A stretch of DNA of 10,932 nucleotides from assembly GCA_902798675.1 (NCBI GenBank), contig CADBXQ010000057.1:1-10932 (forward strand). The letters run 5' to 3'. How positions within the stretch are numbered: the first letter of the stretch is position 1; each line of letters opens with the position of its first letter. The notes beneath the pieces are model-generated. The model made no database searches and was not told where the DNA came from. It saw only the letters and a program-made list of their open reading frames with translations. Position numbers and translations under genes: made by a program. Origin of the DNA: Oscillospiraceae bacterium. GTDB taxonomy: Bacteria; Bacillota; Clostridia; Oscillospirales; Ruminococcaceae. Of the stretch, positions 1 to 6,597 are shown in pieces.

Positions 1-11
1 TTGGGTTTGCC

Positions 12-1256
12 ATGGACCCGCCAAAGAAAAGTTCTAATTGTGAAGTTAAAAAAATAAAAAATAATGATGTGCATATTTTTTATTGCGCAGACGACGGAAA
101 CGCCATGCCAACTTGTGTTTCGATTGCGTCTGTGCTTGAAAATGCCGGAGATGAAAAGATAAATATTCACATAGTGTCGTTTCAAGACAATAAAATGAGC
201 GAGCAAAACATTAAAAATATTGAAGCATTAAAAAATATTAGAGACTTTGATTTTGATTTTGTGTATTTTGATAAAACGCGACTTGACGAATTTGATACTC
301 AGTGTTGGAATAAGTCTATAATGATAAAACTTTATTGTGCGGAACTTTTCCAAAATTTGGATCGCATTATATGGCTGGATGATGATGTGATGGTTTTGAA
401 AAGTTTAAAAAATTTATATAATTTAGATATAGGTGATAAATATTTAGCAGGTGTCGATATTTCTAGCGAACACAATAACGGTGGTAGTTATTGGATGCAC
501 GCCGGAATAGGTCTTTATAATCTTAAAGAAATGCGCAAAGATAATGTTCAAAAAAGCTTGCTTGATAGCGCCAGAGAATATGCTACTGTTAAAAACAAAA
601 TAACTCACGCCTACGGAGGGGTGGAAGAATATGCGTTAACATATGGATTACCCATAAACAAAGTTTTAATTTTGCCTTGTAAATATAGCGTTATGCCATT
701 TTCGCGTATAAACATCACTGAAGTGTGGCCAGATAGAATTAGTGATATTGTTACGATACATTTTAGTGGTCCAGCTAAGCCTTGGAAAGTTTTAAACGCA
801 TTTGGTGCTAAAAAATGGTGGGGATATGCCCTGAAAACTAATTTTTTTGATAGAAGTTCGAAAAATATTAAATCTCAGATTGATCTTGTACAAAGACTTG
901 ATTCTAAACCACAAAAAACCATTGACGACGACATATACACCATTTCAAGCAAGTTAAACCCCAACAAGTGCTTAGATATAGACCACAGTAGCAAAGATGA
1001 CAAAGCAAATTTACAACTGTGGGAAAAAAACGGATCAAATGCGCAAAAATTTAAAGTGCAATACAATTCCGACGGATATTACACAATAAAGTCTATGTGC
1101 TCTGGAAAATTTATTGATGTTTCAGCTTCCGGCAGACAACATGGGACTAATATATGGCAATATAGTGGCAATGGAACGGATGCTCAAAAGTGGTTTATTG
1201 TTCCAGATGGAGAGGGATATTGTTTCTTATTACCCAAGTGTAATACCCAAGTGTAA
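12..1256 (+). CDS. Family 8 glycosyltransferase with C-terminal ricin-B lectin domain, frameshifted near its end; 5' end probably off window
   Basis: Predicted to transfer a sugar from a nucleotide-sugar donor, in the style of LPS or cell-surface glycosyltransferases of family GT8. Residues about 19-285 are the catalytic domain: a first strand HIFYCADDGN (21-30), the metal-binding DDD in IIWLDDDVMVL (123-125), HAGIGLYNL (163-171) and the GT8 C-terminal motif HFSGPAKPW (250-258). Residues about 307-410 are a ricin-B/CBM13 beta-trefoil, with QxW-like motifs AQKF (344-347) and AQKW (391-394). The ORF ends prematurely after PKCNTQV because a 13-bp duplication shifts the frame; the missing third lectin repeat lies at 1257-1503. 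No ribosome site precedes the ATG at 12, and the frame is open to the window edge, so the gene probably begins upstream. The Lys/Pro-rich first 18 residues resemble a linker. Acceptor sugar and substrate are unknown. Confidence 0.85.
   Translation: MDPPKKSSNCEVKKIKNNDVHIFYCADDGNAMPTCVSIASVLENAGDEKINIHIVSFQDNKMSEQNIKNIEALKNIRDFDFDFVYFDKTRLDEFDTQCWNKSIMIKLYCAELFQNLDRIIWLDDDVMVLKSLKNLYNLDIGDKYLAGVDISSEHNNGGSYWMHAGIGLYNLKEMRKDNVQKSLLDSAREYATVKNKITHAYGGVEEYALTYGLPINKVLILPCKYSVMPFSRINITEVWPDRISDIVTIHFSGPAKPWKVLNAFGAKKWWGYALKTNFFDRSSKNIKSQIDLVQRLDSKPQKTIDDDIYTISSKLNPNKCLDIDHSSKDDKANLQLWEKNGSNAQKFKVQYNSDGYYTIKSMCSGKFIDVSASGRQHGTNIWQYSGNGTDAQKWFIVPDGEGYCFLLPKCNTQV
1231..1256 (+). repeat. Exact 13-bp tandem duplication (TACCCAAGTGTAA x2) that frameshifts the GT8-lectin gene
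   Basis: Copies at 1231-1243 and 1244-1256 are identical, and the flanking bases differ, so the unit is exactly 13 bp. Thirteen is not a multiple of three. With both copies the frame stops at the TAA at 1254-1256; with one copy the lectin domain continues. It may be a recent slippage duplication, a reversible switch, or an assembly or sequencing artefact. Confidence 0.9.
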
Positions 1257-1503
1257 CGATCTTTGTATGGATGTTAGTTATTCAAAAACACAAAACGGAA
1301 CAAATATTCGTTGCTGGTTTTTAAACGCAAGTGATGCTCAAAGGTTTAAGCTTGAAAAATGTGAGGATAAACCAATGTCAAATAAACCAAGCGAGGTTAA
1401 AAAAAAGGCGGGTAAACCTAGGCCGAACAAGCCAGTTAAAATTAAGAAAAACGCAGATAAACCAAATTCAAGTAAGCCCGGCGATTCAAAAAAATCAGCA
1501 TAA
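1257..1503 (+). pseudogene. Displaced C-terminus of the GT8-lectin protein (third ricin-B repeat plus Lys/Pro-rich tail)
   Basis: This stretch reads in the frame one base off from the upstream ORF. It continues the lectin domain exactly: CNDLCMDVSYSKTQNGTN, then NASDAQRFKLEK, matching the pattern of the two upstream repeats (a C-[LF]-D-[VI] strand, NGTN-like turn, AQ-[RKW]-F/W). Deleting one copy of the 13-bp duplication at 1231-1256 gives a continuous reading frame through CFLLPKCNDLCMDV to the TAA at 1501-1503. The last 45 residues are a low-complexity tail with three loose repeats of the form NKPxxxKKxAxKP. It might serve as a cationic wall-binding or linker tail, but that is inference. 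On its own this fragment has no start or ribosome site and is probably not translated. Confidence 0.8.
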
Positions 1504-1552
1504 TTACGACCAATATATATGACTGTAGGTAAAATTAAAAATGCATATTTAC

Positions 1553-1593
1553 AGCAGGAGTGGCGCGCAAAAAAAACGCCACTCCTGCTTTTT
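1553..1593 (+). terminator. Rho-independent terminator after the GT8-lectin gene
   Basis: A perfect 13-bp stem (AGCAGGAGTGGCG at 1553-1565 with CGCCACTCCTGCT at 1577-1589) encloses an 11-nt A-rich loop and is followed by a T-run. It lies 50 nt after the displaced stop codon at 1503, which supports 1503 as the ancestral gene end. Confidence 0.9.
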
Positions 1594-1625
1594 ATTGCAA
1601 AATAAAGAGAAGTTGGAAGGACCTA

Positions 1626-1912
1626 CCTCAAGGACACTAACCTCCCACTTATCACGGACGCTTTCAAAAGAACTGTGCTTGAGTAAGTTTTAATATTACA
1701 GTTAGTTGTGAGCGGACAGTCTTCGATGACGCTCAACTACCGCTTGTCACGGACACTTTCAACTGGACTTTTGCTCAAGCGGGGTTTAATAGTACAGTTA
1801 GTTGTGCGCGGACAACCTTCGAGGACGCTCAACTACCGCTTGTCACGGACGCTTTCAACTTGACTTGCCCTTGAGGAAGGTTTAATATCACAGTTGATGA
1901 TCTCATGGCGGC
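1626..1912 (+). repeat. Three imperfect tandem units of about 95 bp, intergenic
   Basis: Units start near 1626 (CCTCAAGGAC), 1721 (CTTCGATGAC) and 1817 (CTTCGAGGAC), a period of 95-96 bp. Each carries TCACGGAC (1652, 1747, 1843), then CTTTCAA, a CTTGAG or CTCAAG box, TTTAATA and ACAGTT. An inverted pair AGTTGTGAGCG / CGCTCAACT (1704-1738) spans the first unit junction and could form a hairpin. No unit keeps an open reading frame with a ribosome site. Function unknown; too long and too diverged for a CRISPR array, and there are no regular spacers. Confidence 0.85.
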
Positions 1913-2031
1913 GCTCAAACGACTTTTGCATTGCTTTTGGGGACGAATTCGAGGATGGTTGAATTACATATGGTATTATCATTGGAACAGCAGTCTTTTT
2001 AAGCAACAGGATTGAAGGGACAAATATAGCC
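1811..2031 (+). repeat. Dispersed intergenic element, copy 1 (last tandem unit plus unique tail)
   Basis: This segment aligns over its whole length, at roughly 70% identity by eye, with the reverse complement of 9056-9280. The best blocks are a 20-base identical run beginning CTTGTCACGG (1839-1858) and AATTACATATGGTA (1962-1975), followed by AGGGACAAATATA near 2016-2028. The element reads toward proS. A possible 9-bp terminal inverted repeat AGTTGGAAG / CTTCCAACT (1611-1619 and 2080-2088) flanks the whole region, but copy 2 does not share it. I see no coding capacity. With the tandem units it accounts for most of the 1504-2188 gap. Confidence 0.8.
1860..1888 (+). promoter_or_regulatory. Promoter-like sequence inside the repeat element
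   Basis: TTGACT (1860-1865), a 17-bp spacer and TAATAT (1883-1888) occur in the third tandem unit and would read rightward through the element tail toward proS. The other units keep the TTTAATA part but not the TTGACT, so this could be chance. Confidence 0.3.
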
Positions 2032-2142
2032 TAATAAAATAATACAATGGGTGATTTTGGCGGCTTCACCTTCAACCAACTTCCAACTCACAAAAAATTT
2101 TGCTTTTGCTTAAAAAATAGTGTATGAAAAAATTGAAAAATG

Positions 2143-2151
2143 TGTTATAAT
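2143..2151 (+). promoter_or_regulatory. Extended -10 promoter for proS
   Basis: TGTTATAAT (2143-2151) is an extended -10 element with a perfect TATAAT. No good -35 is seen at the usual distance (TATGAA at 2123-2128 is weak), which fits the extended -10 type. Transcription would begin near 2158, giving a leader of about 30 nt with no room for a T-box. Confidence 0.6.
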
Positions 2152-2188
2152 GGGAGTTGCATAATATACTTTTAGCGGAGTGATTTTT

Positions 2189-3442
2189 ATGAAAATGAGA
2201 AGAATGGGAATAAAAACTAAACACGACAGGGGCTGCGATGAAGCAATTTCACAGGAAATTTTGTTTCAAGCCTCCCAGCTTAGGCGCCATGCAGCCGGGA
2301 TTTATGGGCTTGGAAATTTTTTGATTCGAGCTCGAAACAAGGTTGTTGATGTGGTTCGAGAGACTCTTGAAGAGTTTGATTGCTCTGAAATTTCTCTTCC
2401 GATAATGCAGCCCAGAACCATTTGGGAAAGCTCCGGCCGATGGTCGACATATGTTGACAGCAAACAGATGTTCACATTTGACGGAAGAAATGGCCAGTAT
2501 TGTTTGGCGCCAACGGGTGAAGAAATCGTTTTGGACTTTGTCAGGGAAAACATAGCATCATATAAAGACCTGCCTGTCAATGTTTTTCAAATAGGCAATA
2601 AATATAGAGATGAGCTGCGAGTTCGGGGCGGACTTTTGAGGAGCAAAGAATTTTTGATGAAGGATGGATATAGCTTTCATTCCAGCTTCCAAGACATGGA
2701 GCGGGAATATGGCGAAATGAAAAAGTGCTATATGGAAATTTTTTCAAAATTGAACCTGGACGCGATTGCGGTTAAAGCAATAAGCGCAGAAATGGGCGGC
2801 AAAAACTCTGAAGAATTTATGTGTTTTTCTCCTGTTGGCGAAGACAAAATCCTAATAAACCAAGATCGAACAATCGCTTTAAACACCGAAGTTTTAGACC
2901 ACCCTGAAATACTTGCACAAATATCCCAAAAAAACCCCGACTTTAATATGAATCAACTGGAAGAGGCTCAGTGTATTGAACTCGGCCACATCTTTGAGCT
3001 TGGAACATTTTACTCTAAAAATATGGATGGATACTATGTCGATTCTGACGGCCAAAGAAAGCCATATTATATGGGATGCTATGGAATCGGAATCAATCGA
3101 ACCTTAGGGGCAATATGCGAAAATAATTGCGATCAAGACGGGCTTATTTGGCCAAAATCCGTCGCTCCATATGAATGTGTTATTATATATTTACCCGATT
3201 TTGAAAAGCAAGCAAATGAGCTTTACGGCGCCCTGAAGAAGGCTAAAATTGACGTTGTTTTAGACGACCGCACTTCAAGACTTGGGTCTAAAATAAAAGA
3301 CTCAAAGCTATTGGGATTTCCATATATGATACTTATTGGAAAAAAGTTTGAACAAAATCATTTATTTGAGATTGAAGATCGAAAAACATCCGAGAAACTG
3401 TTTTTAAATCAAGAAAATTTGATAAAGCTTTTAAAAAAGTGA
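2189..3442 (+). CDS. proS: Prolyl-tRNA synthetase, short form without the editing insertion
   Basis: Class II aminoacyl-tRNA synthetase that charges tRNA-Pro with proline in the cytoplasm. Visible motifs: LPIMQPRTIWESSGRW (70-85, motif 1 region), the LAPTGEE proline-binding loop (106-112), motif 2 FQIGNKYRDELRVRGG with RSKEFLMKDGYSFH (133-164), the FSPVGEDK region (213-220), motif 3 MGCYGIGINRTLG (295-307), and an anticodon-binding domain with DDRTSRLGSK (359-368). At 417 residues it is far shorter than the common bacterial form of about 570; only some 40 residues stand where the roughly 180-residue INS editing domain normally sits, as in alphaproteobacterial-type short ProRS. The start chosen is ATG at 2189, with GCGGAG 8 nt upstream; a GTG at 2180 overlaps that ribosome site and is unlikely. 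Whether this is the only ProRS of the cell cannot be told here. Confidence 0.93.
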   Translation: MKMRRMGIKTKHDRGCDEAISQEILFQASQLRRHAAGIYGLGNFLIRARNKVVDVVRETLEEFDCSEISLPIMQPRTIWESSGRWSTYVDSKQMFTFDGRNGQYCLAPTGEEIVLDFVRENIASYKDLPVNVFQIGNKYRDELRVRGGLLRSKEFLMKDGYSFHSSFQDMEREYGEMKKCYMEIFSKLNLDAIAVKAISAEMGGKNSEEFMCFSPVGEDKILINQDRTIALNTEVLDHPEILAQISQKNPDFNMNQLEEAQCIELGHIFELGTFYSKNMDGYYVDSDGQRKPYYMGCYGIGINRTLGAICENNCDQDGLIWPKSVAPYECVIIYLPDFEKQANELYGALKKAKIDVVLDDRTSRLGSKIKDSKLLGFPYMILIGKKFEQNHLFEIEDRKTSEKLFLNQENLIKLLKK

Positions 3443-3463
3443 TTTATTGAAATTTTAGCGCAT

Positions 3464-3501
3464 AAAAAGCTCGTTTACATTTAAATTTGAACGAGCTTTT
3501 T
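3464..3501 (+). terminator. Rho-independent terminator after proS
   Basis: A 12-bp stem AAAAAGCTCGTT (3464-3475) pairs with AACGAGCTTTTT (3490-3501), with the T-run forming the 3' arm. It lies 21 nt after the proS stop. Confidence 0.85.
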
Positions 3502-3653
3502 GAAAATATTTATTAGACTTTTTGTGTGATGCTTTGATGAAAATGGGGGTTAATTTAAAAATTCAAGAATAATAATTCAATTTTTTTGCAATTTTTGTCA
3601 AATATCAACAAAATTTGGCTAAATTTAAGCTGTATTTTCTGTTAATTTGTATA

Positions 3654-3683
3654 TTGATTTTTTTTAACGTTTTGTGCTATAAT
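3654..3683 (+). promoter_or_regulatory. Promoter without an obvious gene
   Basis: TTGATT (3654-3659), an 18-bp spacer and TATAAT (3678-3683), with an extended TG at 3675-3676. It would start transcription near 3690, well upstream of the tRNA promoter. No ORF with a ribosome site follows before the tRNA gene, so it may be a second tRNA promoter or drive a small RNA. Confidence 0.45.
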
Positions 3684-3790
3684 TCATGTCAACGGTTGTG
3701 TTGTTTAAATTTGCCTTGAGTTTTTTTGTTAGTACTCTTTAGAATATGTATAGCAAATTAAAAAAATTTTTATTTTATTCAAATTTTTAC

Positions 3791-3819
3791 TTGACAAATT
3801 TTAATTATTATGATAAAAT
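3791..3819 (+). promoter_or_regulatory. Promoter of the tRNA-Arg gene
   Basis: Consensus TTGACA (3791-3796), an exact 17-bp spacer, and TAAAAT (3814-3819). The predicted start lies about 15 nt before the tRNA 5' end. Confidence 0.8.
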
Positions 3820-3840
3820 ACAAACCGTGATGTTGATATT

Positions 3841-3917
3841 GCGCCAGTAGCTCAGCTGGATAGAGTGACTGGCTACGAACCAGTATGTCAGGGGTTCGAA
3901 TCCCTTCTGGCGCGCCA
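3841..3917 (+). tRNA. tRNA-Arg (anticodon ACG), CCA encoded
   Basis: A full cloverleaf is visible: 7-bp acceptor stem GCGCCAG (3841-3847) with CTGGCGC (3907-3913), D arm CTC-AGCTGGATA-GAG, anticodon stem ACTGG/CCAGT around the loop CTACGAA, and T arm AGGGG-TTCGAAT-CCCTT. The anticodon ACG is at 3875-3877; with A34 edited to inosine it reads CGU, CGC and CGA. Discriminator G at 3914, then a genomically encoded CCA (3915-3917). Confidence 0.96.
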
Positions 3918-3935
3918 GCTTTTGCTGATATTTTT
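3916..3935 (+). terminator. Weak terminator directly after the tRNA
   Basis: CAGC-TTTT-GCTG (3916-3927), overlapping the CCA end, is followed by ATATTTTT. The stem is only 4 bp, so it may be a processing boundary more than a strong stop. Confidence 0.35.
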
Positions 3936-4078
3936 GTGTATATTTGTCTTATTTTTCTTCTGGTTTTTGGTTTATCAGATTTGTTGATTGGTTTAATAAT
4001 TAACAAATGTTTGATAGATATTAGTAATAACAACAAATAATTTTTATGTTTAATTAATTTTGTGAAAGAGGGATTATT

Positions 4079-4558
4079 TTGGAGCTATTTTATAAGGTAA
4101 AAAATTTGTGTAAAGAGTATAACATATCTGTTTTTGAGCTTGAAAGTCACATCGGAATTTCAAGGGGGGTTTTGTATACCTGGAAAAAAAGCGCCCCCAG
4201 CATAGAAAAGGTTCACAGGGTTGCTGAATATTTCGGTATCTCCATAGATTATTTGATGGATCACAGAATACAGGGCAACAATATACTGCATGTAACAAAC
4301 AGTTACGATAAGACGCTCGTTAAAAAATATCTCAGCCTCTCTAATTCGGAAAATAAAAAAAGTGTTGAACAACTTGTTGAGGGCTATATGTCTGAAGAGA
4401 TGAGCCATCTTACATACGAAAACAGGCTGATCGAATTCATTGCTTCTTCCGACCCAATAAAAGAGGACATCAAAAGCGGCGAAATAAAGCTGCCGCCGGA
4501 GCTTTTGAGCAAGCTGCATGAGCGCAGTAGCTCTTCATTTGAATTAAAAGACGCATAA
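4079..4558 (+). CDS. Cro/CI (XRE)-family helix-turn-helix regulator
   Basis: A 159-residue protein whose first 61 residues form an HTH_3-type DNA-binding domain: LCKEYNISVFELESHIGISRG leads into VLYTWKKSAPSIEKVHRVAEYFGISIDYLMD, with the recognition helix around residues 27-37 and the typical closing 'A-x-x-F-x-[IV]-x-x-D-x-L' pattern. Residues 62-159 match nothing I recognise; they are charged and probably helical, and may mediate dimerisation or signal sensing. The start is a TTG at 4079, supported by AAAGAGGG (4065-4072) 6 nt upstream; no ATG or GTG start fits. The gene stands alone between tRNA-Arg and a terminator and is convergent with the aro operon. This resembles phage-type repressors next to tRNA attachment sites, but no integrase or att duplication is visible. 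Target unknown. Confidence 0.85.
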   Translation: MELFYKVKNLCKEYNISVFELESHIGISRGVLYTWKKSAPSIEKVHRVAEYFGISIDYLMDHRIQGNNILHVTNSYDKTLVKKYLSLSNSENKKSVEQLVEGYMSEEMSHLTYENRLIEFIASSDPIKEDIKSGEIKLPPELLSKLHERSSSSFELKDA

Positions 4559-4568
4559 ATTTTTTACT

Positions 4569-4601
4569 AAAAAAGACGCTGTTTTGTGTGGCGTCTTTTT
4601 T
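4569..4601. terminator. Bidirectional terminator between the HTH gene and rluA
   Basis: An 11-bp stem AAAAAAGACGC (4569-4579) pairs with GCGTCTTTTTT (4591-4601). With A-run and T-run on the two sides it can end the rightward HTH transcript and the leftward aro-rluA transcript. Confidence 0.85.
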
Positions 4602-4622
4602 ATAGCTCAATCGGAATAATAT

Positions 4623-5516
4623 TTACAATGTTATAATTTTTCCATCCATATAATCTAAAATCGAACCCCGGCTTTTAAAAACAAGCCCGCTTGCAACAAG
4701 TTGCTGTCCCCCTATTCTTGAGCTGCCATATTTTAAGTCTCCAATGATTGGGTGGCCAATGTGCGCTAGGTGGGCTCGGATTTGATGAAAGCGTCCTGTG
4801 TGTAAAATAATTTTTAGTTTTGATTTATTTTCGAATTGTTCCAAAACAAAATACTCTGTTATAACTTTTTTCGCGCCGTTTCTTTCGAATTGCGTTATCT
4901 TTGCTTTTCGATTTTTTTCATCCTTGGTCCACCACCCGACTAATATTTCATGATCTAACCTAAAATTTCCCTCAACAAAGCAGGAGTATATTTTCAAAAT
5001 TTTTCTTTTATTTATCAACATGTTGATGTTTTGCAAAGCTATGAAATTTTTTGCAGCAATAACCATCCCGCTCGTGTTTCTGTCTAATCTGTTGCAAAGG
5101 GCCGGTCGAAAGCTTTTTTCGTTTTCAGGAACATAGTCTCCTTGTTTTATCAAATATCCATTAATCCTGTCAATTAAATTATCCTCTCCCGGTCGATCCG
5201 GCTGAGACTTAAGCCCAACCGGCTTATCAACAATGATCATATTTTCGTCTTGATATATTATTTTTATATCTTTGTCAAATATTTTCGACTTTTTTGGGTT
5301 TGAATTTTTCTGCAACAGTTCATCTTTAATATATATGTCAACAATATCCCCAACAGATAGAATATCTTTCGCATAGCATCGTTTTTTATTTATTTTTATA
5401 TTTTTTTTGCGGATTGCTTTATACATAAGCGATTGGGGCAGGCTGGGAAATGATTTTTGTATGAATTTATTCAGCCTTTGCCCTGAATCGTTTTTTTCTA
5501 TAACGCAAGATTTCAC
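4623..5516 (-). CDS. RluA-family pseudouridine synthase (RluC/RluD-like)
   Basis: Isomerises specific uridines to pseudouridine in RNA, most likely 23S rRNA. The 297-residue protein has an S4-like N-terminal domain (about 13-63, SGQRLNKFI...RKKNIKINKKR) and the catalytic domain, with the signature NRLDRNTSG (142-150), catalytic Asp145, and HTGRFHQIRAHLAHIGHPIIGD (239-260). Length fits the family. I chose the GTG at 5514-5516 because a GGAGG site, embedded in the last codons of aroC, lies 8 nt upstream; a longer in-frame reading from 5591 would overlap aroC and adds residues unlike the family. Only 4 nt separate it from the aroC stop, so it is translationally coupled to the aro operon. Exact target uridine cannot be assigned. 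Confidence 0.9.
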   Translation of the reverse strand: MKSCVIEKNDSGQRLNKFIQKSFPSLPQSLMYKAIRKKNIKINKKRCYAKDILSVGDIVDIYIKDELLQKNSNPKKSKIFDKDIKIIYQDENMIIVDKPVGLKSQPDRPGEDNLIDRINGYLIKQGDYVPENEKSFRPALCNRLDRNTSGMVIAAKNFIALQNINMLINKRKILKIYSCFVEGNFRLDHEILVGWWTKDEKNRKAKITQFERNGAKKVITEYFVLEQFENKSKLKIILHTGRFHQIRAHLAHIGHPIIGDLKYGSSRIGGQQLVASGLVFKSRGSILDYMDGKIITL

Positions 5517-5520
5517 AAAA

Positions 5521-6597
5521 CTAACCTCCAAAAAATTCGCCTTGATATATAATTTGTGATAGTATTGCAATATTTGCAACAGATTCAACAACAGGAACAG
5601 CTCTTATAGCAATACACGAATCGTGTCGACCATGAGTTGAAATTTCTTGACTTTTTAAAGTTTTCAGATTCACAGTTTTTTGCTTTTTAGAAATTGTTGG
5701 AGTTGGCTTGATTGCAACATTGAAAATAATCGGCATACCTGTGCTAATTCCTCCCAAAATTCCGCCATGATTATTGGTTTTGGTTCTTATTTTTTCGTCT
5801 TCAATATAAAATTCATCATTATTTTCAGACCCAAGCATCTTCGCACACGCAAATCCAGCGCCAAATTCAACGCCTTTAACGCCTGGAATTCCGAATGCAA
5901 GACAGGAAATGTGGTTTTCTATTCCGTCAAAAATCGGCGAACCAATTCCCACAGGCACCCCCAAAACCACACACTCAACAGTCCCTCCAACAGAATCCCC
6001 TTCCTTGGCCAAACGGCTAATTTTTTCGGTTATTGGCGCGATTATTGAGTCGTCTAAAACCGCAATACTTTTTTGAGACATCTCTTCAAGCTGGGTTATG
6101 GTCGGTTTTTTTGTGCAAAACTTCAAATCTTTTATGTCTCCAATCGAACTTATATGTGCAAAAGTTCTAATTCCTTTGAGCTCCAAAATCTGCTCACATA
6201 TAGCTCCGGCGAAAGTTATTGGAGCCGTCAACCTACCTGAAAAATGCCCTCCTCCCCTCGGATCATTGAAAAATTTATATCTAATACTACCTGTAAAATC
6301 TGCGTGACCCGGCCTGGCCAAAAACTCAATTGCTTCATAATCAGCAGGCCTAAAATCTTCATTTTGTGTTATTGCGCATATTGGCGTTCCCGCAGTTTTC
6401 CCTTTAAATATCCCAGAAACCACTTTAAATTTGTCGGGTTCTGTCCTGGATGTCGACCCCACTTTATGTGGCGAAGGAGCGCGTCTGCTCAAAAATTTTT
6501 CAACCCGCTCAAAGTCAATCTCAATTCCGGGCGGAACATTGTCGATATAAACTCCAACCGATTCCCCGTGAGACTCTCCAAAAATTGTTATTCCAAA
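5521..6597 (-). CDS. aroC: Chorismate synthase; start codon unresolved
   Basis: Converts EPSP to chorismate, the last shikimate-pathway step, using reduced FMN. Counting from the first conserved residue (Phe, codon 6595-6597) there are 358 residues, the normal size. Motifs: FGITIFGESHG (1-11) with the active-site His10, RGGGHFSGRLTAP (114-126), the FGIPGVKGVEFGAGF stretch (235-249), and HGRHDSCIAIRAVPVVE (322-338). An automatic start at the TTG at 6490-6492 would lose the essential GESHG motif and is wrong. In this frame, however, no ATG, GTG or TTG occurs between the upstream stop (about 6643) and the GESHG codons; only ATA (6589-6591) and ATT are present. A TTG at 6605-6607, placed well after an AGGGGGGG ribosome site, would give Met-Ala-Ser-Phe-Gly only if one base near 6598 were skipped. 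The gene overlaps the end of aroA. Confidence 0.88.
   Translation of the reverse strand, partial: FGITIFGESHGESVGVYIDNVPPGIEIDFERVEKFLSRRAPSPHKVGSTSRTEPDKFKVVSGIFKGKTAGTPICAITQNEDFRPADYEAIEFLARPGHADFTGSIRYKFFNDPRGGGHFSGRLTAPITFAGAICEQILELKGIRTFAHISSIGDIKDLKFCTKKPTITQLEEMSQKSIAVLDDSIIAPITEKISRLAKEGDSVGGTVECVVLGVPVGIGSPIFDGIENHISCLAFGIPGVKGVEFGAGFACAKMLGSENNDEFYIEDEKIRTKTNNHGGILGGISTGMPIIFNVAIKPTPTISKKQKTVNLKTLKSQEISTHGRHDSCIAIRAVPVVESVANIAILSQIIYQGEFFGG

Noticed and set aside
1626..1912. CRISPR array or integron attC array for the 95-bp units
   Set aside because: Units are contiguous, with no unique spacers of constant length, no cas or integrase genes are present, and the GTTRRRY / RYYYAAC core pair of attC is not found.
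2031..2188. T-box or other riboswitch upstream of proS, and likewise upstream of aroB
   Set aside because: No T-box core sequence is seen and the predicted leaders are only about 30 nt, too short for such a structure. A longer leader from within the repeat cannot be excluded but has no recognisable motif.
2180..2188. GTG at 2180 as the proS start
   Set aside because: It overlaps the GGAG ribosome site that serves the ATG at 2189.
3779..4036. Minus-strand ORF of 85 codons across the tRNA gene
   Set aside because: It runs antisense through a complete tRNA cloverleaf and has no ribosome site.
4160..4519. Minus-strand ORF opposite the HTH gene
   Set aside because: The plus strand encodes a clear HTH domain with a good ribosome site and terminator; the antisense frame has neither.
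5517..5591. Longer rluA reading starting at 5591
   Set aside because: The extra 25 residues overlap aroC and are unlike the family; the GTG at 5516 has a strong GGAGG site 8 nt upstream.
6490..6492. TTG at 6492 as the aroC start
   Set aside because: It removes the conserved GESHG motif and about 35 N-terminal residues that are clearly encoded just upstream in the same frame.
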